A stretch of DNA of 64,000 bases from Straminergon stramineum (taxonomy: Eukaryota > Streptophyta > Bryopsida > Hypnales > Calliergonaceae), in assembly GCA_963920665.1 (NCBI GenBank), contig OY987272.1, positions 6,391,001 to 6,455,000 on the forward strand. Reading direction: 5' to 3'. Under the pieces are notes generated by a model. It saw only the letters and a program-made list of their open reading frames with translations. It ran no database searches and was not told the origin of the DNA. Below are positions 37,489-50,281 of this stretch, piece by piece (the stretch's first letter is position 1; the number at the start of each line of letters is the position of its first letter). The position numbers and the translations under genes are program-made.

Positions 37489-40400
37489 TCAATCCTTCTC
37501 CCGCCGCATCATCACAACAGACGCAACCAGAAAAGCCACAACGCCGGAAACCACAGCAGCCACCATGTACCATACAGCTGCCGCAAGGAACATGTGCATA
37601 AACAAACCAGTCGTCACTTCCACAGGCAAAGGTCCAGCACTAGCACTAGCCACAGCTTCTGTTGAATTCGCATCACCCAAGCCATTAGTCATGCCTGCAA
37701 AAACAGCCCCAACTAAAGAAACCGCCACAGGAGCAGCCGAGAGCACTGACTTCACCCACTCGCTCAACACTTGGTCCACATGGACTTCGGAGATTCCACT
37801 GTACTCAGTCTTAATAGCCCTATTCCGTCTTGCAGTTGCAGGCTGTTCATCGTAAGGAACAGCAGTGGAGTTGGGTTCCATGGGAGACCAGTACTCGTCT
37901 TCTTCTAATGTGTTGTTGTTTTGAGTACTTTTTCCTTGCCGGCGGCGTCTGGCAGCTTCTAGAAGAGCATGGAGCTGATCTGAAAGGATGGTTGAGGTGG
38001 TTTGTTGTTTTGGAATGTGGTCTTGAGGTTTTGTTGGAGGGAGCCAGCTTAAGGGGACGATGGCGCCTCGGGATGTGCGAAGGATGTCTGGAGATGAGGA
38101 GGAAGTGGGGTCCTTGCCGACGAAGTGGTGCCACCAACGGCCGGCTCGAGCTTGGATGTTTTCTGCAGCTGCCATTCGGGCTTCCTTCTGAGCTGGTGTT
38201 TCCTGGGAAAAGAATGGGGAGGATGGTCAGTTGGTAATGTTCTTGATAGGAAAGGCAAGAAGATTCTGACGCAATAGAGAGTGCATGATTTGGATAACGG
38301 ATGCAAAAGTTATAAGTATTCAAAGTTTAGGGTTTAGGGTACTATGAATTGTGTAAGCCAGGTCTACGAATGGAAAATGTAATATACTTACTTGAAGATT
38401 CGACTTCTTGGAAAGCTCACGTTCTGCACACTTCTTGAGAAACTTCTCAGCCGCAACGAAAACATTCTCATTCCTTTGCCCTCCATAGGTCTGCATGTCC
38501 ACTCCAACGATCACTCGGGGTTGCTTGGTCATGACAAACTCCAAAGCCGGAAGCTGCTCTCTGTCCACAAATCTGCATGGAAATGGTTCCAAGTCAGCAC
38601 GCCTCTGATGGTTGCCAGTCTAAAGAAGAAGCCTGTTGTAAAATAGACTCGTACCTTTTGTGCCTAGAATGTATTCTCTTTGCCCTCAGTACAAAAAATA
38701 CCCCCCAATGAAAGCTAACACATGTTCTAACAGCCAAGATTTTTGCTTTAGAAAGATGCACTGTGACATAGGAAACATTACACCAGATTTCATATAATAA
38801 ATTAAGAAAAGCAATTGAGGAAGGAAGAGCAAGAGGCTCACGAGATACAGTCCACGCTACAGTAGATAGTGCCTGTTGTTACAGGAGTGGAAGGGACGAA
38901 AACCGCTAAACTATCTACGAGATTTGTTATTGGAGATTCTACATCCGTACTGTACATACTAATGTTAAATTCCCTAAAAATGTCACCAAAACGGAATACC
39001 AAGTAGACACATGAAGAAGAGCATTACGAATAGGGTGACCCACAGTGAAAAAAGCTATTGGTCACATGACACCAAATTTTCATAAAATAAAATGAGAAAA
39101 GAAATAGAGAAGGAAAAGCTGGAGGCTTACGAGATACAGTCCACAGGGCAAGCCCGAATGGCAGAGTTAATGGTTGCCTCCGAGTCCGCCCACTGCCCCA
39201 CCGCCCGAGCTCGGCCATATCGATTCTCAATAGCAAATGTGTTGGAAGCGATGAGCGCGCACTTGAGACAGCCCACACACCGCGTCTCGTCCACAAAGAC
39301 GGCTCGGTCTTCTTCAGCAGGCCCGAACCACTTGGAATACAAAGGTTGTCCAGTGTAGCCATCAAACGCAGCTCTTTCCAAACGTTTCTGTGCCACAAAA
39401 AACCAACGTTCAATACAATTCATCACTACAATTCAGGTATGCGCACCTGTAAACTTCACTAATTACAACTGAGCATAGTCACTATTATTGAACAGAAATT
39501 TGATTTTATTGGATCTTAAAGGCAGCTGAAAAAAGAGCCCAACGCACTTTAGCAAGCAGCATTAATTGGGCACCGAATGAATTCATAAGTTATGAATTTT
39601 CAAAATTGATTGTCTCTGGGTGTACCAAAACCCAACACTAGGCTCTCATAGAGTCTCATGTTTTGATTCGCTACATCTTCAATAATCATTTTTTGTGACA
39701 CTTTATGGTCCAAATGTAGGTGTCACATTTTAGGCAGTGTTGATAATGGACTTACATACCTTAGATCCCAGAAAATCCACTTGTAAGGTACCACACTTCT
39801 ATACCAGTCCCTCCCCGTAAACTGGAAGCCGTTTCTATCCAGATATGGCTGAAATTTCATTCAGATCTGGATAGATTGACTTCAAATTAACGCAGAAAAA
39901 AGAGTGATTTTCTTCAAGAATGTGGAGTTTTATAGATACTCACAACGTCATAGATCTCACGCAGCTTGGGATTAGACAGAGTAGCATAAGCATCGTTGAG
40001 TAATATGGCCATGTCGTGTCCTATAGGGCCGGCGATATCTGGATGACATCTCTTCTGCAACCATCGGTACGCTTGCTTGATTTCTGGGACATCGGCATCG
40101 GCTTCCACCCCTAGAAGCTCGTACACGTCGTAGCCATGGTAGACCATGGATTCTCGTCCTGCGCGTGCTTCAGAAGTCACTGCACCAAAAACAAAGACAC
40201 CAGAAGCAGTTCAATCATCTGATAATTAAATCGAACTGTCATCTCAATGATGGCTTAATAATGCATAGTTGGCAGATCATCAAGCAGAAGAGCTCGATTC
40301 TATGTAAGCCATAGCCACTCCTCTCTTTCTGGTTCCTATTCTTACAGACTCTCAGGTTTCTAAAATCTGCTTTCATCACCATCAGATCACCCAGAATCAT

Positions 40401-41193
40401 ACGATCTCGTAAAGATCATGGTAAGTACCTCAAATCTGGAGCTTGGTTTTGAAAAAAGTGCATCCTTTGCTGCAGATCCAGGGTACTATAACCCGGATCC
40501 AGATTTGAGAAACCTAAGACATGAGTGAGATGGACGAAATTTTTTATAACAGAACCTACTCCTCTTCACCAAAAAATTCCTATCATGATACCGAAGTAAG
40601 AAAAGCCCTGTTTCCCCGAAGGATCCATTACAATCACCTATTGTACGTACTACAACAATTCCAACTTTCAAAAAAATGGTACGAAGATTGCAGACCACAC
40701 GGAAGCTCACACACGTAGGATCTGAGCAACCTACCGCATGAGCTTTCAGTGAGGTAAGCTAGACGAAAGATTTTACGCAAGATTTCACGCAAAAAAATTC
40801 TTATCACGATCCAGGCCGGATTAAGAAAGGCCCTGTTTCCCCGAAAAATTTATTTAAAAAAGGCCCTGTTCTCATCTATTGTACGTACTCCACCAATTCC
40901 AACTTTAAAAAAAATGGTAGACCACAGATAAGCTCTCTCACACGTTAGATCGTACCTTGATTCCTTCTCCTGGTCGAATTCCTCCCAACCCGAAGGGCTT
41001 TCCCTTCCGCTTGCTTGCCCAGAAAAGAAAGACCACTCGATCGAAGTCTCTCCGATCGCCACTGGCGGTGATTCTGCACAACCCCAACACTCCACCCCCC
41101 TTGCAACTTCGCTGTCGCCATTGCTTCCACCCAAACCGCAAAAACTCCCAAAAAATCGAGCTGGGTTACACTGGAAACCAAAGAGTCTGCCAA
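37489..41193 (-). CDS. Plastid DnaJ-ferredoxin membrane protein, DJC76-like
   Basis: J-domain co-chaperone with a 4Fe-4S ferredoxin domain and a membrane anchor, like Arabidopsis DJC76, which acts in chloroplasts. Exons (minus): 40956-41193, 39944-40179, 39131-39387, 38392-38572, 37489-38202; 541 residues, phases consistent. Residues 1-85 are basic and acid-poor, a likely transit peptide; MATAKLQGG at residue 25 is an alternative start. J domain about 97-158 with HPD at 125-127. The segment AFDGYTGQPLYS links to the ferredoxin domain: C195-x2-C198-x2-C201 and C238-P-x2-C242 (ETRCVGCLKCALIA; ACPVDCIS). A variable region (about 305-450) is Gln/Arg-rich. Two hydrophobic helices follow, about 455-478 and 498-530, with a basic end. 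The first exon was found by phase: its single leftover G completes the Val codon before TSEARAG. Confidence 0.9.
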
Positions 41194-41555
41194 TTACTCC
41201 CGGCCCAAGCTCTCTCTCTCTCTGCCGCCACCTTTGCAGTGGCATGCAAAGCGCAAATCAAAGTGGCCCTGTTGCTTAAAGAACACCAGAACTGAATGAA
41301 ACTGGCTCCCTGGGTCCCGATGGCTGAGAATTTTCATACACAGAAGAAAAGGGGATTGCATTGCTTTACGCAACCTCATCAACTGCCGCCCGGCGGAGGG
41401 AAGTCCTCAAGAAGTTAAAGTACATGGAGTGTTGGTTGGGTGGTGCGGTCCGTGGCCGTTAAGATGGGAGACTTGGAGGAGATCCTGGGTCGGGGAGTCG
41501 TGTCCTGTTATCCAACTCAGGGGAAAGGAGGGGTGCGTTTGGGGGGACGTGGAGA

Positions 41556-41563
41556 CCACGTGG
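41556..41563. promoter_or_regulatory. Palindromic G-box upstream of the DJC76-like gene
   Basis: CCACGTGG lies about 360 bases upstream of the start codon in a GC-rich island (about 41400-41720); further ACGTG cores are near 41548 and 41617. G-boxes bind bZIP/bHLH factors in light and ABA responses, which would suit a chloroplast protein. Function here is inferred. Confidence 0.4.
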
Positions 41564-41806
41564 TCGGAGGACATGGCGGAGGGGGAGGAGTAAGCGTGTT
41601 CGGTGTGTGTGTGGAGTACGTGGGGGCGTGGGAGGTCTTGGGGAGTGCATGCTTGGGGCTTGTGGGCTTCGGCGCTGCAGGGGCGCTGGGCGTCGTCGTG
41701 CATTCATGGAAAGCATCGGCAGTGGCACGCATCGCTCTACAAATCCCTCTCCGTCCCCCCTCATTAACTTCACAATGCTAATTTCAATCTTTAATCCTGT
41801 GACGAT

Positions 41807-41926
41807 GCAGCAACCTAAAAGTGTTTGATGGATGATACAAAATTTTTATGTAAGACAGAAATGCAGATGTTCATCCTTGAAATTTTGGGCGAGAAAGGGG
41901 GAGGTGTTTCACAATAGCTTAACCTT
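41807..41926. repeat. Dispersed 120-bp repeat, copy 1
   Basis: Collinear with 55522-55642: both have AGCAACCTAAA, GATGGATGA, TATGTAAGACA, GAAxTGCA, ATGTTCA and CCTTG(G/A)AATTTTG. Same strand, no coding capacity. Confidence 0.55.
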
Positions 41927-41953
41927 CAATGACTACTCTGACTTGATTGTTTT

Positions 41954-42597
41954 TTAACCCCTAAATGCCCAAGGCCCCAGATTCTGGTGTTTCGAAAACT
42001 TTGAAGTTAAGTAGAACTCAACTAAATTGCTATTATTATTAGTTTATATTTTTGAAGAACTCTTTTTGAAGTTTAGTTTTCGGATCAAAAAGCCAATCTT
42101 AAAAATGAGGATTATGTTTTTTCTATTCAAGATTTTGTGCAAGGGTGCCCATTGCAATCTTGACATTTTGTAGTGTTGAGGGCTCTTGGAAATGAGCCTC
42201 AAATATACTAGATCTTGGAGGAAAAATCACATTAGAAATTCATTTAAAAAAATTGTAGAATAGATTTTGAAAAACCGTAAATTGAATGGGGTTGTGCATG
42301 CTAAGCCCTATAACCTCATATTTTTTTAGTGACCAACTTTTTAGAGTTGACGTGCAAAAAGAGGATTGAAAATTTTTCATACTTTTAACACACTCATGAT
42401 CAAACATTATAATCTTTCAATCCATAAGTGATATTGTTATGTTTTCTTTTCCTATGTGATCTCTAATATGTCTAGTTAGAATTTGTATGGTTACGATTCA
42501 AAAGAAATTGGTATAACTTATGAAAATGTTCACTTTTTGTTCAATTTAGAACAAATTTCAAGAAGCTCCAAACAGGCCTTGGGCATTTAGGGGTTAA
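41954..42597. mobile_element. TTAA-bounded element with perfect 19-bp inverted repeats
   Basis: Ends are CCCCTAAATGCCCAAGGCC and its exact inverse, each next to TTAA. 644 bp, non-coding, sister of 31860-32504. Outside the TTAA the flanks differ (GTTT versus GCAA), so TTAA itself is the likely target duplication. Confidence 0.8.
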
Positions 42598-44571
42598 GCA
42601 AATGATTCACATGGTACAGAAAAGGATGACTTCCAAGTGACCAACTTGGTGTTCCAACGTTAACCTTGAAACAACATGCAAGGCCACAAGTGTCTAATGA
42701 ATGATTTTGGAGCTTTGTGCAAGTAACAAAAGTTTACATTTTCATGCAATTGAATTTTCGAAGGGGAGACTTGGAGTGTTTGGGATTGGTGAAGAATCCT
42801 TTTTTTCTCTACATACAAAGATTCATTGACTTTTTTTTCCCCTACATACAAAGATTGGAAAAAAGTGGTAGAGGGCATCTAGAGCAAGGCATTAGGGTTT
42901 GTTGTGCCCAAGTCCAAAATTGTGTTTGTGGGCATTGTAATTTCCTACTATGTTTGTCACTACAATCCACTCTAGATATTTGTTAACATTTGGGAGCAAT
43001 GAAACTTGTAACATTTATGTGGTGTTAACACTTTAACACTTAAGGGGGGTAGCATAGACACTTTGTAACACTTATATGAATCACACTTATGTAACTTTAG
43101 AGTTAACAACAATAACACTTATAAAAATAAAGGATGAAAATACATAAAATATGAATGCATGTCATCATACATCAAAGTATAATGAAAGAATGAATCTAAG
43201 TAGTTTGAGGAGATTCTTGTGCATGCCTCTAATGATACTAAAGGATCTCTTTCTTTTACACCAAAGTAAATTCAAAACCCTTCCCTATTTTAGACCTAAA
43301 CTTTTGGCTTCTTTAAATCATCAAATCACAAATCTGTCACAACATCATAACATTGGTAAATCTTCATATGACACCACTAGAATATAAGGAGATTGATGCA
43401 AGGGAACTTGAAGTTTAGATTCCAAAGATGTTGATCAAATTTATGGCTAGTATTGTTTGCATGATGTAGAATGTGCAGTGCATGATGTGGAATGGATGAT
43501 GTGTGAAGATACTATAAGCTATATATGGTACTAGTAATGCCAACTACAACATGATTTGTATATTACATGATGGACATAATTCAATTTCATCCAAGTTATA
43601 AATTTTCATAAACTCACATTCATCCAAATTAACACTTATCGAGGTGAATTCATTGAAGAGGGGAGCATAATTTTTATAAATTCTCTTAACAATTAACAAT
43701 TAACACTTACTAGTGTATTTTTTGGAATTTTTCTGGGAGCACAATTTTCCTTAGCACATATGTGATTTTAACACTTATCAAGGTAACAAATATCAAGGGT
43801 GGAATGTAGTCAATGGTACACTTTTCCTAGATTTTGCTACAGAGAAGCCATGACAACATTGAAAATGGCTTGAAAAAACTCATACTTGCTATGAAAGCAA
43901 TGTTCCTTATTACTAAACATGACTTGTTCTTCTATAGATTCTATTTCCATTGTATTTTCAATTGCAATTAGCTGATAAATTAAAGTGTATACAATGAAAA
44001 GAAATTCATTTTTCTAGTTAGTATGTATCAATTTGAGACCTTGCCCAATACTAAGTGACAAAGACACTACATATCTCTGTTCAATAGAAGATTCTTAATT
44101 TCTTACTATCCTAATGTTTAGAAAAAAAGAATGCAATTATTTGACTATGAACTTGATAAATTTTGGTTGCCTACCTATTACCAAATGCTTGTTCCTCTAG
44201 AATCAAGCCTTTAGAAAACAAGTGACCATTTTTTAGTCACTTACTTATTAGAAATCATATTAGGAAAACATCCATTTGGATATGGGTGGTGAAGTATGAT
44301 TTTAAATATGGCTAGGATTTAAGAGCTTAATATATACTAATCATATCAAGATTTTCATTTACTGAACTCTTAAAATACATGGATGTAATAGGGCATCTTC
44401 CTTGTATTTATATGAGAGTATGAAACATGATCTCATATGGAAGCCACATTGTAGACTTTTGTAACAACTTTACAACCTTCAATACAATATGGTAATTCAA
44501 AGCCAAACAATGTGTTTTTCAAAGAATGTGTCCATGACAATAATATTGATTATGTCCTTGAATGTCATACC

Positions 44572-46780
44572 TTAACCCCTAAATTTCCTTGACTATGTTT
44601 TCACCAAAAATGTTCCAAAACTGCCATTTCTAGCACAAGTACCAAATTTAAGAAAAAAAACATTTTTGAACACATGTAATCATAGGATCTTGTAGTAAGT
44701 TGTTTTGAAAAGATGTGGAAAAAATTTCAGAAATTTCTACCGTGTCGATTGCAAGATATTAACATTTGAAGTGACAAAAATTAGTTTTTTTGCCCTGCAA
44801 AAAATTGTGCAACAACACTTCAAAAGGTCACATTTGTATGAAAAAATGTCCAAAATGTTGGTGTATCTTTGGATTCATTCTTCAAGGCAAGTTGGCTATA
44901 TGCTTGAAAAATTTTGAATCATTTGGAATTGTACAACATATAGGAAAAAAATAGTAAGTAGAAAGAAGTAGAGAATGGTGCAAAATACTAAATTGTCAAG
45001 AATTTAATTATGGAATTGAAAAATGACAATCCCAATGGTTGTCATGTTGTAATAAAAAATCTACATCCTATGATTTTATTTTTTTCAAAAAATATTAAAA
45101 ATTGAATTAAATAAAAGACTTCAAAGTTTATTTTAGAGTAGAGATTTGATAACTACCCACAAACTAAAATTCCTCGTGACTTTCATCTCATTGATCAAAA
45201 TGGATTGATTCAAAGCTTTTCCCATATAAACAAATGTGAAAAAAAAATTTCAAATTTTTATTTTTGAAAAAAGTGATTTTTTCTGATCTACCCAAGCTAT
45301 CACAACCCTCATTACAAGGCATGCCCGTGCTACCTTGGTGAACAAGGGGGACATTGGGGGTGACTCCCCAAGTCTTGCAAGAGATGAGGTGAGGGGGACT
45401 AGGAGTCCCAAGCGATCAGAGTGTGTTAGCGCTCTGATCTGAAAGAATTTGGGGGCATGTAATACATGCTTGGAAAGGTCTCGAGGAGACGCTTCTAGCC
45501 GTCCAAAGAATGCGTGATTTGGACTTGTGAGTCAAAAGTTATGGGCGTTCAAAGGTGGGGGTGTCCCGGTGGCGCCGGGACACTTAAGGGCTAGGAGGGA
45601 GGGGTTCACGAGGAATCCCTCCATGAAGTATATCATGTAGCATATCCTCAGAAAGCTAAGAACACAAGGATACTAGATTGACAAGCATTACGAGGTTCTA
45701 AGGTAGGAGCCTCAAGTTATGGCCAAGAGAAGTGCCGTGGTGAAGGCGTGACGCCTCTCCCGATGGACCTGAATCTTTGGAGGGCGATAACTTTCCGAGT
45801 ACTTGTCCAAATGGGAAAAGTGAGTAGTCCATCGGCATCTACTCGTCGAGTAGATGTTGAAAATGGGCTCGCATGTGAGATTTGGGTCCCGGACTGCAAA
45901 GTTACGCCGGGTAGAAGTTCGGGAGGCCCAAACTAGGGCGAATCGGGAGAAATGGGGTGGTCTTCCCACACCAAAGTGGGTTTGGGAGTCCCCTTTGACA
46001 TACAAGGGGGGGGGTCTGCTGAATCCCACAGAGAGTACTATAGGAGGGGTTGGTCTCCCTCCTCACTTCCTCTTGGAGCCTTGGTGAGTCCTGGTGACTC
46101 AAGGTTGGTGGTGTGGGGTCACCACTCCAGGGCACCATGGGACACTTGTGGGTGTCCCATGGTACCCGTTGGGTGGAGTCCCACTCCTTAATAGGCTATG
46201 TTGAGGTGTCCCGATTAGTGACGAAGTGGAAAGTAGCAAATATACAAGGAGTCTAGTATGGAGTTGGGGTGATACTCAAAGGCGATTAGAACCATGGTAA
46301 GTAGTGCCACCATGGATCCTTGCACAATAAGATGGAAGTTCTGCCCCATGTTATCAAGTAACATACCCCGGTATCATGATGGGTGTGTGTGCTAGTAGTC
46401 CCGATGACTGGGACTTAGCACAAAGAGTTGGAATGGGAGACTAACATTGGATGTGCGTGGCATATGCAGTGTTACGGGAGCGTGACCCTTGGTGCCACTA
46501 AAGTGTTAAGTGCTTGGAAAGCATTGGAAGGTGAACTTAAGGTGGTAAGTGTCACTAAGGGGCGTGATACAAGCTGTCCAAGTTGAGAAACAATCAATGT
46601 TTTGCATTATAACTTTTCACTTGTATACTCAAATGAAATGAAATTTAGCACACATGGAAGATATTCCTCATCCACACCTTGTAAAAAATTTCGGCCTAAA
46701 TAAGTCAAATCTCCGCTCACATGTACCTGCCCGAGAAAGTTATGTTGCCAAAAGCATAAGGCTTGTCCTTTAGGGGTTAA
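44572..46780. mobile_element. Composite TTAA-bounded element (2.2 kb) with GC-rich cargo
   Basis: Ends TTAACCCCTAAATTTCC and CTTTAGGGGTTAA. The first 730 bases are the inverse of the right part of the element at 29496. From about 45300 to 46590 the sequence is GC-rich, G-rich on the plus strand and unlike its AT-rich surroundings. Its longest frame (105 codons, minus) is not recognisable. The right 190 bases are again AT-rich, of terminal type. No transposase motif is visible. Confidence 0.55.
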
Positions 46781-48599
46781 TCTCAATGATATATTGCTTT
46801 CAAGTGAATGTTCTTGGAAAAAACACTTAATTGAGCATAATATGTTTTGAAATGCCACGAACTTTTAAAAAAATTGAAACTTCTACAGCATACAATGTTT
46901 ATGTATATTGTATCATTTTTGAGTTATCATTTTTGAAGTAAAATATGTAAAGAAAATTGTATCAGTAATAATAAATATCACACTACTATAAGTTATATAC
47001 CAAAAATAAAATTTTAAATTATTTGTATGTATAATATAATATAGAAGATGGAAACAAAAAATATGCAATATTGTATTACTTGGATTCTAATGTACATAGA
47101 GATTGCATTTGTAATCTCTATAATTCGTTTAATTTCTTAATTTTAAATCTTTTACACACATTCAAAAGTAAATTTTCAAAATTCATTTTTTGTCGTTAAT
47201 CACATACAAAAAATGAATATATTCCCCCTTTTTAGTGGATGGAATCACAAAATTGCTACAATTTCTTAGGTTGATATTGCTTTTTTAGAACAAATGTATA
47301 CATACTTTTGGATAGATAATTTAAATTTCATCTATATTTTTAATATTTCATCCATGTACAAATGTAAACAATTTGATCACCTACTAAATATTGTGTCTTG
47401 GATTGCTAAAATAAATGAAAAAATCTCTAATACATAATATAACAAACATTCAAAAATAAGGTTTTTATTTGTGGCTTAGTATCATAAAGATGTAATTTTA
47501 GAAAATGTGATATTTTTTCAATTATTCTCTATTTGTACAAAGATGAAATTACTATAAGTTCTTTCAAAGTAGAATAATATTGCTATGGCTAAATGACGAA
47601 ACATAAATGTGAATGAATAAATGATGCTTCATTCATAGTCTACATTTTATGAATGCAAATAGTGACCTTTGTTACCAATGAAGTACTAGATATTCTTAAA
47701 CTATGCCATGCATTCCTTATAAAGCAACATCATTTTTTGTGAAATGATAGTGATCAATAGTGAACATGAATTCAAGGAATATAGATTAAGCAATTGCACT
47801 AGTTTAATTATAATGTCATTATTTTAGATTACCAATTTTATTACTTTGAATTGTATAGTATTGTAGTGTTTTCCAAAATATCAATATTTGGCTTCCTAGT
47901 GGGCTATAAAATACACCTAGATATCCTCTCTTATCTTTTCAAAAAATTAGACAATTTGCATCATTTCTTTTTGCAAATATTACTTATTTGCACAAAATTC
48001 CAATAAGATCATTTCACTTGTACTTTAGGTGCTTGCAAGTTTTCCATTTGTAAGACTCTTTTTACCCTCTAGATCCTATTGAGTTTCATGCTCATGAAAG
48101 TGATCCTTGATGTTGTCTTTCACTAGAATATTTCATGTTCATAATTCAAATAGCATATGCACACACAGTCCCCTTAGAACTTCCTTTACGGGTTGACTAT
48201 TTTCAAGCAACCCATTCAAAAGGGCCTAAGATAATTGGCCCACATTGCTCCATGCCAAGTTCTTCTATGGATAACAAATAAATTTTCCACCTCTAGTAGT
48301 GAATTGATTTTTTATTTCTTGAACTCTCCTATATATTTTATAGACATTGATATTAAAATTGTATCTCAAATTTTACAAATTTTTGTCATCAATGATAAAT
48401 AGTCAATTCAAAAGTTTTCCAAGGGAAAAAAGGGGGAAAATGGGGTCATTTCTTTTTAGAAATTAAAAAGTATAGCTTGTTTATTCTTACAAGGTCTCAC
48501 CTAAGGTCAAAGCACCTATATGCAATATGTTTAGTTTTTCAACACCTAAAAAATGGCCTTGAATGAATATGTTCCTAACTCAATACCACTACATCTTTT

Positions 48600-48768
48600 C
48601 AAAAGCAACCAATGACATGTGGGGGAGTTTCTTGAAGCAACCAATGAAAGTTGAGCCATTTCGTGCTTCACTACAACCTTTTCAAAATCAACCAATGACA
48701 TGCGGGGGAGTTTCTTGAAGCAACCAATGAAAGTTTGAGACATTTCGTGCTTCAAGGGTATTCATTCA
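48600..48768. repeat. Two-copy 83-bp tandem repeat
   Basis: AACCAATGACATGTGGGGGA at 48607 recurs at 48690 (one base different). Both units continue with GTTTCTTGAAGCAACCAATG and CATTTCGTGCTTCA. Very similar copies, so probably recent. Each unit holds two CCAAT motifs. Confidence 0.8.
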
Positions 48769-50076
48769 AGGTGAGTTTAATGTTAAGTACAAGCTACCTT
48801 ATGTTTCAACTTTGAAATTTTGTAAAATATTACTAAAGTGACAAAAAATTACAAAAACACTCATTTTGCATTTCTCTTGAGTTCACTAATAATGGCATCA
48901 AACTATTTTTGTCATTTGACTTTTGAGGTAGTGGGATTATAAACAGTGTGGCTTTCCAAAGGTTTTGACCTTAATTGGTTTTGTGTAGTTTGGGCTTCAA
49001 AAAGGTTGAACAGCAAGAACACCATGTGCTTGGACTTTGCACATTCGAAACAGGAACAGGGTTTAACTTACCAATGAATAAAGTGTCCCCTAAATTAGGG
49101 TTGTCTCAACGTAACCCTAATTTCCCCGTATGTGGAGCACGTTTAGCCAATTCTCCAAGTCGACGATGCAATTCCGCTTGAAATCGCTGCTGGTGAGAGC
49201 GAAGTCCCGCCGTGGGATGAGGCATGAGGCGCTGCAAGCTTTGGTTTCGACCGATCTCTGCTGAAATCTTTTAGAAAAATTCCTACTTTTCGAGTGCCTG
49301 GTGCAAGTCTCTGAGCGCTTCGGCCTTCGCCACACTGCTTAGGGAGCTCGTTTCACCTCCCGGTCGCTGCCTCGATCAGTTTCAAGGGCGCCTTTGTTTC
49401 TTTTGGGGTTGCACTCGGGTGGGTGTGCTGATTCGTACTGCGCTCCTGGAGGGTGTGGAGGAGAATTCAATTGTGTAAGTGGTTGGCTGACTTGAGTTTT
49501 GGGATTTCGACTACTGTTTGTGTGATTCTAGAGACGGTTTAGGAGCTGGGGGACTGTCGGGGTTTTCAGTTTCGGATAATGGTGCTTGATTGACGGCCTC
49601 TGCGCGAGTTAGTCGTTGCGATTATTCTTCGCGCGGAGAGTGAAACATTGGATAGAGTTTGGCTTTTATGTGTGGTTCCCTGCATCTCGAGTATTTTTGA
49701 TGCACGGACAAGTCTCTGGGATTGCAGTACGGAACTTGTGTGTTTGCGCGAGTTGTGACGGAGTGGAGATTGTAACTTGACTTTAGCGGTAGGGATTTTG
49801 TGATGTGTATCAGTCGCTCTTTCAACGAGTGTCCTGATTCGCGAGAGGGCATGTTTTTTGAGATGAATTTGAGTCATGATATGTTCGGGTGATGGAAATT
49901 GTTGGTAAACGTTAGGTTCTGGATTCTGACCGGCTGGAATAGCTCTTAAGTCCCCTAGGGGGGTTATTGCCCGGAGCGACCTTGCGCCATGCGCCGTTGT
50001 TTGAGAGCAAAGAACGGGGATTTAGCGGAGGTTTTCCTGTAGGGTTTAGTGTTTGTTGTCCCAGCAATCAGTTCTG

Positions 50077-50160
50077 ATGGTGGCAGAGCTGGAGAGTCCT
50101 CCAATTGTGGATCATTTGATGTTTGCAAAGCTGTTGCTAGGGCTTCTCATGGTTGCTTGA
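50077..50160 (+). other. Upstream ORF in the UBA2-like leader, 27 codons
   Basis: ATG at 50077 opens MVAELESPPIVDHLMFAKLL and further residues to a TGA at 50160, 121 bases before the main ATG. Whether it is in the mature leader depends on a possible 5' UTR intron. Confidence 0.3.
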
Positions 50161-50281
50161 CTTGATAGTTGACTTCGTGTGACTTCGTGTGACGTCGTTT
50201 TCCAAGTTTCAAGTTTGAAGCGTGTTCTGGCTCCAGGGTCGCGTGTGTCCGTCTGGTGGGCAGGGGGTGACTCAATTCACC

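Larger units (their letters stand above)
42598..50076. other. Gene-poor tract before the UBA2-like gene
   Basis: AT-rich up to about 49100, holding the composite element at 44572 and the tandem repeat at 48600; no gene is supported. From about 49100 the composition shifts to GC-richer and T/G-rich sequence that is probably promoter and long 5' leader of the RNA-binding gene. Many upstream ATGs there suggest a leader intron, which I could not place. Confidence 0.45.

Noticed and set aside
41407..41781. Pro/His/Thr- or Gly/Val-rich open frames on both strands upstream of the DJC76-like gene
   Set aside because: They follow from a GC-rich, G-rich island; composition is biased and no domain or splice partner is present.
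45712..46191. Frames of 60-105 codons in the GC-rich cargo
   Set aside because: Low-complexity translation on both strands; no transposase, gag or host domain seen.
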